Shown here: positions 16,331-23,433 of the stretch, piece after piece
How the letters are laid out: each line of letters starts with the position of its first letter
Numbering within the stretch: the stretch's first letter is position 1
Assembly: GCA_958431225.1 (NCBI GenBank)
Contig: OY288107.1
Location: 372,001 to 436,000, forward strand
DNA length: 64,000 nucleotides
DNA from: an uncultured Alphaproteobacteria bacterium
GTDB lineage: Bacteria; Pseudomonadota; Alphaproteobacteria; Puniceispirillales; UBA1172
Direction: 5' to 3'
Made by a program: the position numbers and the translations under genes
The notes under the pieces: model-generated
Seen by the model: only the letters and a program-made list of their open reading frames with translations
Told to the model about the DNA's origin: nothing
The model's database searches: none

Positions 16331-16972
16331 ATGCATAACAAGATTGATCATTTTGTCATTGGCACCGACACGCTGGAACAAGGCATTGCTGAAATAGACG
16401 CGCGGCTAGGCGTTATCATCCCGCGCGGCGGTAAGCATGATGCCATGAGCACGCATAATTGTGTGATGCAATCGGGCAATGAAAGTTTTTTTGAACTAAT
16501 TGCCATAGACCCTGACGCGCCCGCTGACCCCGGGCGCAGGCGGTGGTTCAGTTTAGATGAGGCTGAAACACGAACCCGTCTAAAAGCGCGCCCGCGGGCA
16601 TTGTGTTGGGTGGTAGGCACTGATGATTTGGAGGCAGTGGTCAAAGCAAGCCCTGTTGATTTAGGTGAAATCACCATGCTCACGCGGGGCGCGCTTTCAT
16701 GGCGTCTGACCGTGCCAAAAGACGGGCATTTACCCATGGGCGGGCTACTGCCTCTATTTATTCAGTGGCCAGATTCAGACCCGCACCCAAGCACAGCCCA
16801 ACAAAATCTCGGCGTGATATTAGAAAAAATATGCCTCTCACACCCCGAAGCTGAGACATTAGAAAATATCCTCAAGGCACTTCAGGTAGAGCATCTAGCA
16901 GAAATCACCACAGGCGACGCCGCATTGCGTTTCCAAGTCACCTCCCCCAAAGGCACCGTCATATTTGATTGA
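16331..16972 (+). CDS. Glyoxalase-like (VOC fold) protein of unknown function
   Basis: 213 residues beginning MHNKIDHFVIGTDTLEQG, the typical opening of vicinal-oxygen-chelate proteins in the Glyoxalase_3-like group. Further support comes from the repeated half-domain pattern (FFELIAIDPDAP, then LCWVVGTDDLEAVV and PLFIQWP). Earlier in-frame starts exist at 16262 and 16283, overlapping the enolase gene, but the fold begins at the chosen ATG and no good ribosome-binding site distinguishes them. It is the last gene of the catabolic array. Such proteins act on small keto or lactone compounds, or simply bind them; no reaction can be assigned. It ends at the G-rich junction with the AT-rich island. 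Confidence 0.7.
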   Translation: MHNKIDHFVIGTDTLEQGIAEIDARLGVIIPRGGKHDAMSTHNCVMQSGNESFFELIAIDPDAPADPGRRRWFSLDEAETRTRLKARPRALCWVVGTDDLEAVVKASPVDLGEITMLTRGALSWRLTVPKDGHLPMGGLLPLFIQWPDSDPHPSTAQQNLGVILEKICLSHPEAETLENILKALQVEHLAEITTGDAALRFQVTSPKGTVIFD

Positions 16973-16989
16973 AAGCAACATGATGCGGT

Positions 16990-17030
16990 GGGGTGGGGGG
17001 TGGGGGTTCTTTATTGGGGGATTTTTGGGG
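16990..17030 (+). other. G-tract cluster, possible G-quadruplex, at a convergent junction
   Basis: Five G-runs lie on the + strand: 16990-16993, 16995-17000, 17002-17006, 17016-17020 and 17027-17030. The first three are separated by single T bases. The cluster covers the 38-base gap between the convergent glyoxalase-like gene and the pentapeptide-repeat gene and enters the latter's final codons. It could fold as a G-quadruplex (one loop is nine bases) and act as a transcription roadblock. This is the left boundary of the AT-rich island. Confidence 0.55.
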
Positions 17031-18384
17031 TTAGTCCTGTGGGATTGGGGTTATGTTTGTTTGTATCGTTTTCAAGATCTTTTTCGGCGGCGCGCAATTC
17101 CTTTTTAATATCTTCCACTTTATCCTTTAATTCTTTGATATTCTCAACAAAGCCAGTAGACAAATCTATTGACAATAATCTCTCAGCATTTCGTAATTTA
17201 CGCCTAGCAATCTCCACTGCAACTCGTTTCGGCACACTTTCCCCTGACCAAGAACTACCATCAACGAAAACATTCCCCCTGTCTATTGTGTACCTATATT
17301 TCTTACCCTCATTCAGAAAAGGTAAATCCTCGTCTTCGGGACAATAACATGATTCAAAAAAATCACTTGGCTTAATTTTATCAGCGAAATCAAATTCTGT
17401 GTGCCTAAACTCCGTGCAAAAGAACTCTGGCAAGTCACCGAAGCCATCACGTGATGAAACCTTCATTTTTTTCTTACCACTAAACTGCCCACCTATAAAT
17501 TCCACCGCCCCAAATGTAGTGTTTATTATTTCAACATTGGAAAAATTTGCATCTTCAATTCTCATGCTGAAAAAAGTTGAATTCTCAATAGTGGTAGAAC
17601 CGAAATAAGATCTAACTATGTCTCCGGATCCGAAATTCGAATTTATAATTTTGGCATGAGAAAGATCAACGTCTCTATTTTTTTTAGGCCACAAAAAATT
17701 GACATTTTTAATTGTAGCACCCGCAAAACTAGTTCTATCCATTACGGTTTCTGAAAAATCAAGGTTTTCTAGTGTTTTGCCAGAAAAATCTAAATGGCTA
17801 AAATCTAACTTACGAAAATCTAACTTGCGAAAATCTAACTGACCGTCAACGAGTCGTTTTGAAAGTAATTTTTCGCGGTCATTTATAGGTAAACTGATAA
17901 GTATATCTAGCGCATCCTGCAAATCCTGAGTGGTTTTTTCTTGAGTTCTAGGGCGAGGTTTATTCCCATCTTCTATTTTTATTTTCGCATTATCATGGAA
18001 AAAGTTATAAATGATATCCAATACAATCTCTCTTTGGCTATCATCAGCATTGTCTGCCAAATTTTCCAAAACCTTAAGTCCTGCACAGCGCATGACGACA
18101 TCGTCCTTTGCCAACAGCTCAACACCTCGCCCTAGCCTATCATTAAAACCTTGATGCGAAAATGTTTCTTGCCTTTTTATGGCAATATGCAACCCACCAG
18201 CGCCACCAATAACGCCGAGACCAAGAATGAAATTCCGCAATAATTCACCAACACTGATTTTCTCATCAGGGTCAATGAAGTCATAATAGATTATAATGCC
18301 TCCCCCTATTGCCATGCCCAACAGCAAGATAACGATGATGGCAATAAGCCCATAATTTCGTATCCAACCTGTTATTTTACCCAT
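17011..18384 (-). CDS. Membrane-anchored pentapeptide-repeat protein
   Basis: 457 residues. Two hydrophobic segments near the N-terminus (about residues 11-33 and 46-68) anchor it in the inner membrane. A helical charged region follows, then a pentapeptide-repeat block from about residue 185: LDFRKLDFRKLDFSHLDFSG, later SFAGATIKNVNF, SYFGSTTIENSTF and ANFSNVEI. It ends in a lysine/glutamate-rich coiled-coil-like tail. Repeats of this A(D/N)LxX type form a right-handed quadrilateral helix; function is unknown. The start at 18384 has a GGGGGG tract seven bases upstream; an earlier in-frame codon at 18417 is less likely. Base composition is much more AT-rich than the flanks. Confidence 0.85.
   Translation of the reverse strand: MGKITGWIRNYGLIAIIVILLLGMAIGGGIIIYYDFIDPDEKISVGELLRNFILGLGVIGGAGGLHIAIKRQETFSHQGFNDRLGRGVELLAKDDVVMRCAGLKVLENLADNADDSQREIVLDIIYNFFHDNAKIKIEDGNKPRPRTQEKTTQDLQDALDILISLPINDREKLLSKRLVDGQLDFRKLDFRKLDFSHLDFSGKTLENLDFSETVMDRTSFAGATIKNVNFLWPKKNRDVDLSHAKIINSNFGSGDIVRSYFGSTTIENSTFFSMRIEDANFSNVEIINTTFGAVEFIGGQFSGKKKMKVSSRDGFGDLPEFFCTEFRHTEFDFADKIKPSDFFESCYCPEDEDLPFLNEGKKYRYTIDRGNVFVDGSSWSGESVPKRVAVEIARRKLRNAERLLSIDLSTGFVENIKELKDKVEDIKKELRAAEKDLENDTNKHNPNPTGLTPKIPQ
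17800..17844. repeat. 15-bp tandem repeat inside the pentapeptide block
   Basis: Three 15-bp units start at 17800, 17815 and 17830 (AAAATCTAACTTACG, AAAATCTAACTTGCG, then a copy diverged at its last bases). Each encodes one five-residue unit (LDFRK, LDFRK, and the boundary unit), so the protein's repeat array has grown here by exact codon-unit duplication. Confidence 0.85.
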
Positions 18385-18460
18385 AAAAATACCCCCCATA
18401 TTCAAAACCACGCGCAACCATGCCCCACTTCTACCCCAATTTCAATTTCCTTTCAGTTCA

Positions 18461-18874
18461 TCACTCATCTTCCAACAACGCAATAAAACGCTGCCTGCTT
18501 TGTAACGGGTCACTACCATACCTGTTATCGCCCTCAGTGCCTGGCACAGAACAAAGAATAAGTAGAAATACTAGAGAAGCCACAGTATGATAAGGGGACG
18601 GCAACATGGCAATTGGAATCCAAAGCAATGCTAGCCAGCCTGTAACACCAAAATCCCGCAACCTTTGCGCAGCAAGAAAATACTGAACAATAAGAAATGG
18701 AATATAGTAGAGAAAAAAAATTATAAAACCCGCACGCAAGCGAACATCAAAAATAATCAAAGTTCCAATAACGCACGCCATAATAATAAACAATATCAAG
18801 TTTGCTATTATGAAACTTTTGCGATTTCTTCTAACGCTATGGGAAAACCAGAATTCGATGGCAGGTAATGACAT
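18461..18874 (-). CDS. DUF805 family membrane protein
   Basis: 137 residues, about four hydrophobic segments (residues about 20-45, 47-65, 77-95 and 97-115). The family hallmark is clear: QRLRDFGVTGWLALLWI in the middle and PGTEGDNRYGSDPL near the C-terminus. DUF805 proteins are small inner-membrane proteins of unknown function, often next to phage or stress genes. It lies eight bases after the next gene upstream and shares that gene's low GC. In bases 18661-18720 I count 18 G or C of 60. Confidence 0.85.
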   Translation of the reverse strand: MSLPAIEFWFSHSVRRNRKSFIIANLILFIIMACVIGTLIIFDVRLRAGFIIFFLYYIPFLIVQYFLAAQRLRDFGVTGWLALLWIPIAMLPSPYHTVASLVFLLILCSVPGTEGDNRYGSDPLQSRQRFIALLEDE

Positions 18875-18882
18875 TTACTTAT

Positions 18883-19191
18883 CTAACTACGGTTGGACGT
18901 ATCAAAAAATTCAGACACTATCATTATCAATCCAAACACTATAATTACTGGAATAAACCAAAAATAAAGTAAAACAGCCTGAATCCAGTGCCAATCCCAC
19001 ACATTAACCGCGCCATAAACACCTAATCCTGCGCCAAGCAATGGAATATATGTTGTAAAAAGCGCAATAAAAAATCCAAAAATTCCACCAATGCCTGTCG
19101 CGTAGTCTATGCCATCCATAATTGCAAACAACTGCACAATCCCCATCACAAAGTAGGCTATATAAAAAAACAGAAACATATTCTTTCTCAT
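18883..19191 (-). CDS. Small three-helix membrane protein, unknown
   Basis: 102 residues, almost wholly hydrophobic, with three likely membrane helices (about 5-24, 31-56 and 68-92) joined by short loops that contain YATGIGG and NVWDWHW. I recognise no family. It sits between the DUF805 gene and rpsI in the AT-rich block, same strand and close spacing, so it is probably cotranscribed with DUF805. A second in-frame ATG four codons in is an equally good start. Its hydrophobic, coherent reading frame argues for a real gene. Confidence 0.65.
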   Translation of the reverse strand: MRKNMFLFFYIAYFVMGIVQLFAIMDGIDYATGIGGIFGFFIALFTTYIPLLGAGLGVYGAVNVWDWHWIQAVLLYFWFIPVIIVFGLIMIVSEFFDTSNRS

Positions 19192-19222
19192 CCTGATATT
19201 GCTGAATTTTTCGGCACAACCC

Positions 19223-19777
19223 CTAACGTTTAGAAAACTGAAAACTCTTACGGGCTTTGGCTTTGCCGTATTTTTTGCGTTCTACTGTTCGGCTGTCGCG
19301 GGTTAGGAAGCCTCCGGCTTTTAGGGCGGGGCGTAGGTTTGGCTCGTAGCGGATTAGGGCGTGGCTTATGCCGTGGCGGACTGCTCCTGCTTGGCCGGAT
19401 AGACCGCCGCCTTTTACTGTTGCTACTACGTCATATTCGCCGGTGCGCGCGGCTGCTTCAAATGGCTGGGCTAATAGCATTTGTAATACTGGGCGGGCGA
19501 AATAGTCTTTCATTTCTTTGCCGTTGATTTGGATTTTGCCTGAGCCGCGTTTTACCCATACGCGGGCGGAGGCGTCTTTGCGTCTGCCGGTTGCGTATGA
19601 ACGACCTAGCGTGTCAATTTGCGGCTCGGCGGGGGTTGCCGGGGCGGATTCTGGTGCCTTATCGCTATCGCTGGATTCGGGGGATTCGGGGGCTTCAGTT
19701 TTTAGAGCCTCTAACGCGCCCATGCCCTCTTTGGTTTCGGTTTCGGTTTCGGTCTCGTTCTTTGGTTCATCTATCAT
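19223..19777 (-). CDS. rpsI: 30S ribosomal protein S9 with acidic N-terminal extension
   Basis: Component of the small-subunit head; its C-terminal arginine/lysine tail ([11 protein letters not shown], a variant of the usual KxxQFSKR end) reaches the P site. The conserved body begins near residue 60 ([20 protein letters not shown]) and includes [19 protein letters not shown]. Total length is 184 residues, whereas about 130 is usual in E. coli and about 155-160 in many alphaproteobacteria. The extra N-terminus is acidic, repetitive and probably disordered ([14 protein letters not shown]), with tandem DNA repeats underneath. An internal ATG (MGALEAL, residue 19) is a possible start. It follows rplM by four bases. 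Confidence 0.95.
   Translation of the reverse strand: MIDEPKNETETETETKEGMGALEALKTEAPESPESSDSDKAPESAPATPAEPQIDTLGRSYATGRRKDASARVWVKRGSGKIQINGKEMKDYFARPVLQMLLAQPFEAAARTGEYDVVATVKGGGLSGQAGAVRHGISHALIRYEPNLRPALKAGGFLTRDSRTVERKKYGKAKARKSFQFSKR
19673..19690. repeat. 9-bp tandem repeat in the rpsI 5' region
   Basis: GGATTCGGG occurs twice in tandem (19673-19681, 19682-19690) and encodes Pro-Glu-Ser twice in the S9 extension. Both copies are perfect. Confidence 0.8.
19733..19756. repeat. Hexanucleotide repeat encoding the S9 Glu-Thr run
   Basis: GGTTTC three times, then GGTCTC, in tandem. On the minus strand this gives four Glu-Thr pairs close to the S9 start. Such a run is prone to slippage in units of two residues, which keeps the frame. 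Confidence 0.85.
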
Positions 19778-19781
19778 GGTG

Positions 19782-20252
19782 TTATCTCGCGCTATTTTTT
19801 GGGTTCATACTTGCAACGTCCAGCTTTTGCGGTTGTTGCGCCTCGTGCGGATGCGCCGTGCCGGCATATACGTGCAGATGTTTCATACATTGCCGCCCTA
19901 GCACCCCGCGCGGAATCATGCGTTCTACCGCTTTAATCAGCACCCGTTCAGGGAAACGCCCTTCCAGCAATTTTTCCGCCGTCCTTGATTTAATCCCGCC
20001 GGGATAGCCGGTGTGCCAATAATAGGTCTTTGCCGCGCGCTTATTGCCGGTTAGCAATAGTTTATCGGCATTGACCACAATGACATGGTCGCCGCAATCC
20101 ATATTGGGCGTATAGCTGGGCTTGTGCTTGCCGCGCAAGCGGTTGGCGATGATGGAGGCTAGGCGCCCTAACACCAAGCCCTCGGCATCAACTACGCACC
20201 AATCTTTTTTAATATCCGTCGGCGTCGCCGAATAGGTTTTGAACTTCGCCAT
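19782..20252 (-). CDS. rplM: 50S ribosomal protein L13
   Basis: 156 residues, usual length. Early-assembling large-subunit protein. Seen: [18 protein letters not shown] near the start, [20 protein letters not shown] (about 38-57), [10 protein letters not shown] and [24 protein letters not shown] near the end. It is the first gene of the rplM-rpsI pair, four bases before rpsI, with a good sigma-70-like promoter about 35 bases upstream. Confidence 0.97.
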   Translation of the reverse strand: MAKFKTYSATPTDIKKDWCVVDAEGLVLGRLASIIANRLRGKHKPSYTPNMDCGDHVIVVNADKLLLTGNKRAAKTYYWHTGYPGGIKSRTAEKLLEGRFPERVLIKAVERMIPRGVLGRQCMKHLHVYAGTAHPHEAQQPQKLDVASMNPKNSAR

Positions 20253-20287
20253 AGGTTTTCTTCCCTTTTCAGAAAAATCTAGCAGGG

Positions 20288-20316
20288 CTTATAGACGGCT
20301 TCGCCGGGCGCGTCAA
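20288..20316 (-). promoter_or_regulatory. rplM-rpsI promoter
   Basis: On the minus strand TTGACG (20316-20311), a 17-bp spacer and TATAAG (20293-20288) form a near-consensus housekeeping promoter. It would give a short leader of about 30 bases before the rplM ATG at 20252. The spacer holds a small GGC-TTC-GCC type inverted repeat. Confidence 0.75.
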
Positions 20317-20411
20317 GGGGCTATTTTGCATAAAATCAATAAAACTCCTTATTTATCAAAATGTTTATCTTGCGGTTATATTTTACCACATTGCGCCTTT
20401 TACCAAAACGC

Positions 20412-20441
20412 TTGCCTAATTTGGCGAAAATGCGCTAGAAT
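20412..20441 (+). promoter_or_regulatory. trpG operon promoter
   Basis: TTGCCT (20412-20417), 18-bp spacer, TAGAAT (20436-20441), followed by a leader of about 20 bases to the trpG ATG at 20468. No trp leader peptide or attenuator fits in that space. The rest of this 215-base divergent region is AT-rich without further recognisable elements. Confidence 0.6.
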
Positions 20442-20467
20442 GATAGGCGCAACATCATGAGGCACCC

Positions 20468-21130
20468 ATGCTCCTGCTCATTGATAATTATGATAGTTTT
20501 ACTTGGAATCTCTGGCATTTCCTCGCGGATCTAGGCGCGGAAGCCAAAACCATCCGCAATGATGAATATACCATAGATGCCATTATGGATATGAAACCGG
20601 CGGGCATCGTGCTGTCGCCGGGTCCTGCCACCCCTGATAAAGCGGGGGTCTGTGTTCCGTTGGTGAAGCGCGCGGCGGGGGCGCACGTGCCGATTTTGGG
20701 CGTGTGTCTAGGGCACCAAGCCATCGGTGCGGCGTTTGGTGCGCGCATTGAACGCACCTCGCCGCCGGTGCATGGCAAATTATCCTTTATTACCCACGAT
20801 TCTAAAGGCATTTTCGCCGGCTGTGCCGAACGTTTTGCCGTCACCCGCTATCACTCGCTGGTGATTGAGCCGGATAGCCTGCCCGCGTGCCTCACCATCA
20901 CCGCGCGCACGGATGCGGGGGCGATTATGGGGATTGCACATAAAGACCTGCCGCTTTTTGGCGTGCAATTTCATCCCGAATCCATTGCCTCGGAAAATGG
21001 CTATCGGATTTTGTTGAATTTCCTTGATGCCACAGGTTTAGTGCGCCCGCCTAGCAATGCCAAATTGACCGAGTTGGAAAGCCAGCTCCTCAACCTATCC
21101 AAAACCCATCCCGAACATATCCATGACTGA
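20468..21130 (+). CDS. trpG: Anthranilate synthase component II (glutamine amidotransferase)
   Basis: 220 residues. Releases ammonia from glutamine for anthranilate (or aminodeoxychorismate) synthesis. The class I amidotransferase triad is visible: the cysteine in GVCLGHQAIG (about residue 79) and the histidine and glutamate in GVQFHPESIASE (about 172). LLIDNYDSFTWNL opens the protein, as usual for TrpG/PabA. It overlaps trpD by eight bases. The partner TrpE is not in the window, although it commonly lies immediately upstream in related genomes, so the protein may also serve PabB. Confidence 0.93.
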   Translation: MLLLIDNYDSFTWNLWHFLADLGAEAKTIRNDEYTIDAIMDMKPAGIVLSPGPATPDKAGVCVPLVKRAAGAHVPILGVCLGHQAIGAAFGARIERTSPPVHGKLSFITHDSKGIFAGCAERFAVTRYHSLVIEPDSLPACLTITARTDAGAIMGIAHKDLPLFGVQFHPESIASENGYRILLNFLDATGLVRPPSNAKLTELESQLLNLSKTHPEHIHD

Positions 21131-22157
21131 TTCTGCGCAAAACATGCAAAGCATTTTAGCCCAATTAGTGCGCGCACAACTGCCGCGCGATGCCATGCGT
21201 GAGGCGTTCACCTTCCTGCTCAGTGGCAAGGCGTCGCCTGAACAAATTGGCGGGTTTATCTGCGCCCTCGCCACGCGGGGGGAGGCGGTGGATGATGTCA
21301 TTGCCGGCGTGTCGGTGCTGTTGGAACATGCAAGCCCCATCACCGCCCCCGAATCTGCGCTGGATATTGTTGGCACCGGGGGCGATGGTATCGGCACTTG
21401 GAACATTTCCACCGCCGCCGCGTTAGTTGTTGCCGGGGCGGGGTTTCCTGTGGCGAAACATGGCAATGTGGCGGTGTCGTCCAAAAGCGGGGCGGCGGAA
21501 ATCCTGACCCAATGCGGTGTCAATTTGGATACCGATTTGCGCCATGTGCAAGCGGCGCTGGATGAGGCGGGGATTTGTTTCCTCATGGCACAGCGTCATC
21601 ATCCGGTCATGCGCCATGTTGCGCCTATCCGCGCCGCGCTAGGCTTTCGGTCTATTTTCAATATGATTGGACCTTTGGCGAATCCGGCGCGGGTGAAACA
21701 CTTTATGCTGGGGGTATTTTCTGCGGATTTGATGATGCCCTATGCCGAGGCATTGCGCGCACTTGGTGCGACAAATGCGGTGATTGTGCATGGCAGTGAT
21801 GGGTTAGACGAAGCCACCACCACTGGCAAAACCGCTGCCCTCCGCCTCACCGACGACACCATTACGCGCATGGAATTTCACCCATCGGATATCGGATTAG
21901 AAACCGCCCGCCTTGATGATTTGCGGGGCGGAACGCCCCAAGAAAACGCCGCCGCCCTGAAAGCCATTTTAGGCGGGGCGAAAAATGCCTACCGCGACAT
22001 TGCTATTTTTAATGCGGCGATAGCACTTTATGGGGCGGGGCATTGCGCTGACCTAACCGAAGCCGCACAGCTGGCGACCGCTTCCCTAGATGAAGGGCGC
22101 GCCCAAGAAAAACTGAACCAACTCATCGCCATCACCAATCGGGATGCCGCAACATGA
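21123..22157 (+). CDS. trpD: Anthranilate phosphoribosyltransferase
   Basis: 344 residues, normal. Transfers phosphoribosyl from PRPP to anthranilate in tryptophan synthesis. Seen: the PRPP/anthranilate loop VGTGGDGIGTWNISTAAA (about residues 81-98), KHGNVAVSSKSGAAE, RHVAPIRAALGFRSIFNMIGPLANP (about 166-190) and HGSDGLDE with the metal-binding aspartate-glutamate region. Its start lies within the end of trpG and its stop overlaps the trpC ATG by four bases, so the three genes are translationally coupled. Confidence 0.97.
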   Translation: MTDSAQNMQSILAQLVRAQLPRDAMREAFTFLLSGKASPEQIGGFICALATRGEAVDDVIAGVSVLLEHASPITAPESALDIVGTGGDGIGTWNISTAAALVVAGAGFPVAKHGNVAVSSKSGAAEILTQCGVNLDTDLRHVQAALDEAGICFLMAQRHHPVMRHVAPIRAALGFRSIFNMIGPLANPARVKHFMLGVFSADLMMPYAEALRALGATNAVIVHGSDGLDEATTTGKTAALRLTDDTITRMEFHPSDIGLETARLDDLRGGTPQENAAALKAILGGAKNAYRDIAIFNAAIALYGAGHCADLTEAAQLATASLDEGRAQEKLNQLIAITNRDAAT

Positions 22158-22963
22158 CCGACCAACTCAACGCCATCATTGCCAAAAAACGCGAGGAAAT
22201 CGCCGCCCTCAATGCGCGGGAATTCACCCCGATGATTGCCGACCTGCCGCCGCCACGTGGCTTCGCTGATGCTCTCAAAAAAGCCGCCGCTAATGGCTAT
22301 GGACTCATTGCCGAATTTAAACGTGCCTCGCCATCGCGGGGGGTCATCAACGCGCATGCCGACCCTGAAAGCGTTGCCATGTCGTATGAAGCAGGCGGGG
22401 CGACGTGCCTTTCGGTGCTGACGGATGCGGAATTTTTTCATGGCAGTATCGCCGATATGGTCGCCGCTAAAGGCGCGACACTTCTGCCGATTTTGCGCAA
22501 AGATTTTATCATTGACCCGGTGCAGATTGCCGAGGCACGTGCCTATGGCGGTGATGCGATTCTGCTGATTCTGAGCGCATTAAGCGACGCCCAAGCCCGC
22601 GAATTAGAGGATTGTGCTAGATTCCACGGCTTGGACGTGTTGATTGAAACGCATGATGCCGAAGAAGTGGCACGTGCGCTTGCCCTCACCGCGCCGATGA
22701 TTGGCGTCAATAACCGCAATCTCCGCAGCATGACCACCGATTTAGCCGTGGGCGAGGCATTGCTGGCAAAAATTCCGCCATCGCGCCTTGCCATTGCCGA
22801 AAGCGGGTTGCGGACTAGTGATGATCTGGCACAAATGGCACGGGCGGGGGCGCGGTGTTTTCTGGTCGGCGAATCGCTCATGTGCCAAGATGATATTGCC
22901 ATGGCGACTAGCGCGCTGTTATCCAACCCCCTACCCCCAAATTGGAAGGAGCAACATTCATGA
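22154..22963 (+). CDS. trpC: Indole-3-glycerol phosphate synthase
   Basis: 269 residues, TIM barrel. Closes the indole ring from CdRP. Seen: AEFKRASPSRG (catalytic lysine, about residue 55), LSVLTDAEFFHGS, LRKDFIIDPVQI with the second lysine, GVNNRNLRSM (about 194) and AESGLRTSDDL near the end, in family order. No fused TrpF domain, as usual outside enteric bacteria. ATGA overlaps join it to both trpD and moaC. Confidence 0.97.
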   Translation: MTDQLNAIIAKKREEIAALNAREFTPMIADLPPPRGFADALKKAAANGYGLIAEFKRASPSRGVINAHADPESVAMSYEAGGATCLSVLTDAEFFHGSIADMVAAKGATLLPILRKDFIIDPVQIAEARAYGGDAILLILSALSDAQARELEDCARFHGLDVLIETHDAEEVARALALTAPMIGVNNRNLRSMTTDLAVGEALLAKIPPSRLAIAESGLRTSDDLAQMARAGARCFLVGESLMCQDDIAMATSALLSNPLPPNWKEQHS

Positions 22964-23433
22964 GCAAACTAACGCATTTTGACGCGGACGGGCGCGCAAG
23001 CATGGTAGATGTATCAAAAAAACCCACAAGCGACCGCATGGCGCGTGCCGAAGGCTCTATCAGCATGGCGGCGGAAACTTTGGCGCTCATTCGGGCGGGC
23101 GGGGCGCAAAAAGGCGATGTGTTAAGCATCGCCCAACTGGCAGGGATTATGGGGGCGAAACAAACCGCTAACCTCATCCCCCTCTGCCATCCCCTTACAT
23201 TGAGCCATATTGATGTCAAACTCACTTGCGAAGACACCCGCGTGGTGATTTCTGCCGAATGCCGTTTGAACGCACAGACAGGCGTGGAAATGGAAGCCCT
23301 AACCGCCGTAGCCATCGCCGCCCTCACCGTCTATGATATGGTGAAAGCGGTGGATAAAAGCATGGTCATTGGCGATATTCGGCTGGTGGAAAAATCTGGC
23401 GGGCGTTCGGGGCATTTCAAAACCGATGCCTAA
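22960..23433 (+). CDS. moaC: Cyclic pyranopterin monophosphate synthase
   Basis: 157 residues. Converts the MoaA product 3',8-cyclo-GTP to cPMP, the first stable molybdopterin precursor. Seen: MVDVSKKPTSDRMARAEGSI (about residues 15-34), the signature LIPLCHPLTLSHIDV (about 70-84) and the C-terminal VYDMVKAVDKSMVIGDIRL containing the catalytic lysine and aspartate. The ATG at 22960 follows GGAAGGAG and overlaps the trpC stop (ATGA). Coupling of a molybdenum-cofactor gene to trp genes is common in alphaproteobacteria. Confidence 0.97.
   Translation: MSKLTHFDADGRASMVDVSKKPTSDRMARAEGSISMAAETLALIRAGGAQKGDVLSIAQLAGIMGAKQTANLIPLCHPLTLSHIDVKLTCEDTRVVISAECRLNAQTGVEMEALTAVAIAALTVYDMVKAVDKSMVIGDIRLVEKSGGRSGHFKTDA

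Noticed and set aside
17011..19191. AT-rich island as a phage or transposon remnant
   Set aside because: No integrase, transposase, terminal inverted repeats, target duplication or tRNA attachment site was found, so only transfer by composition is suggested.
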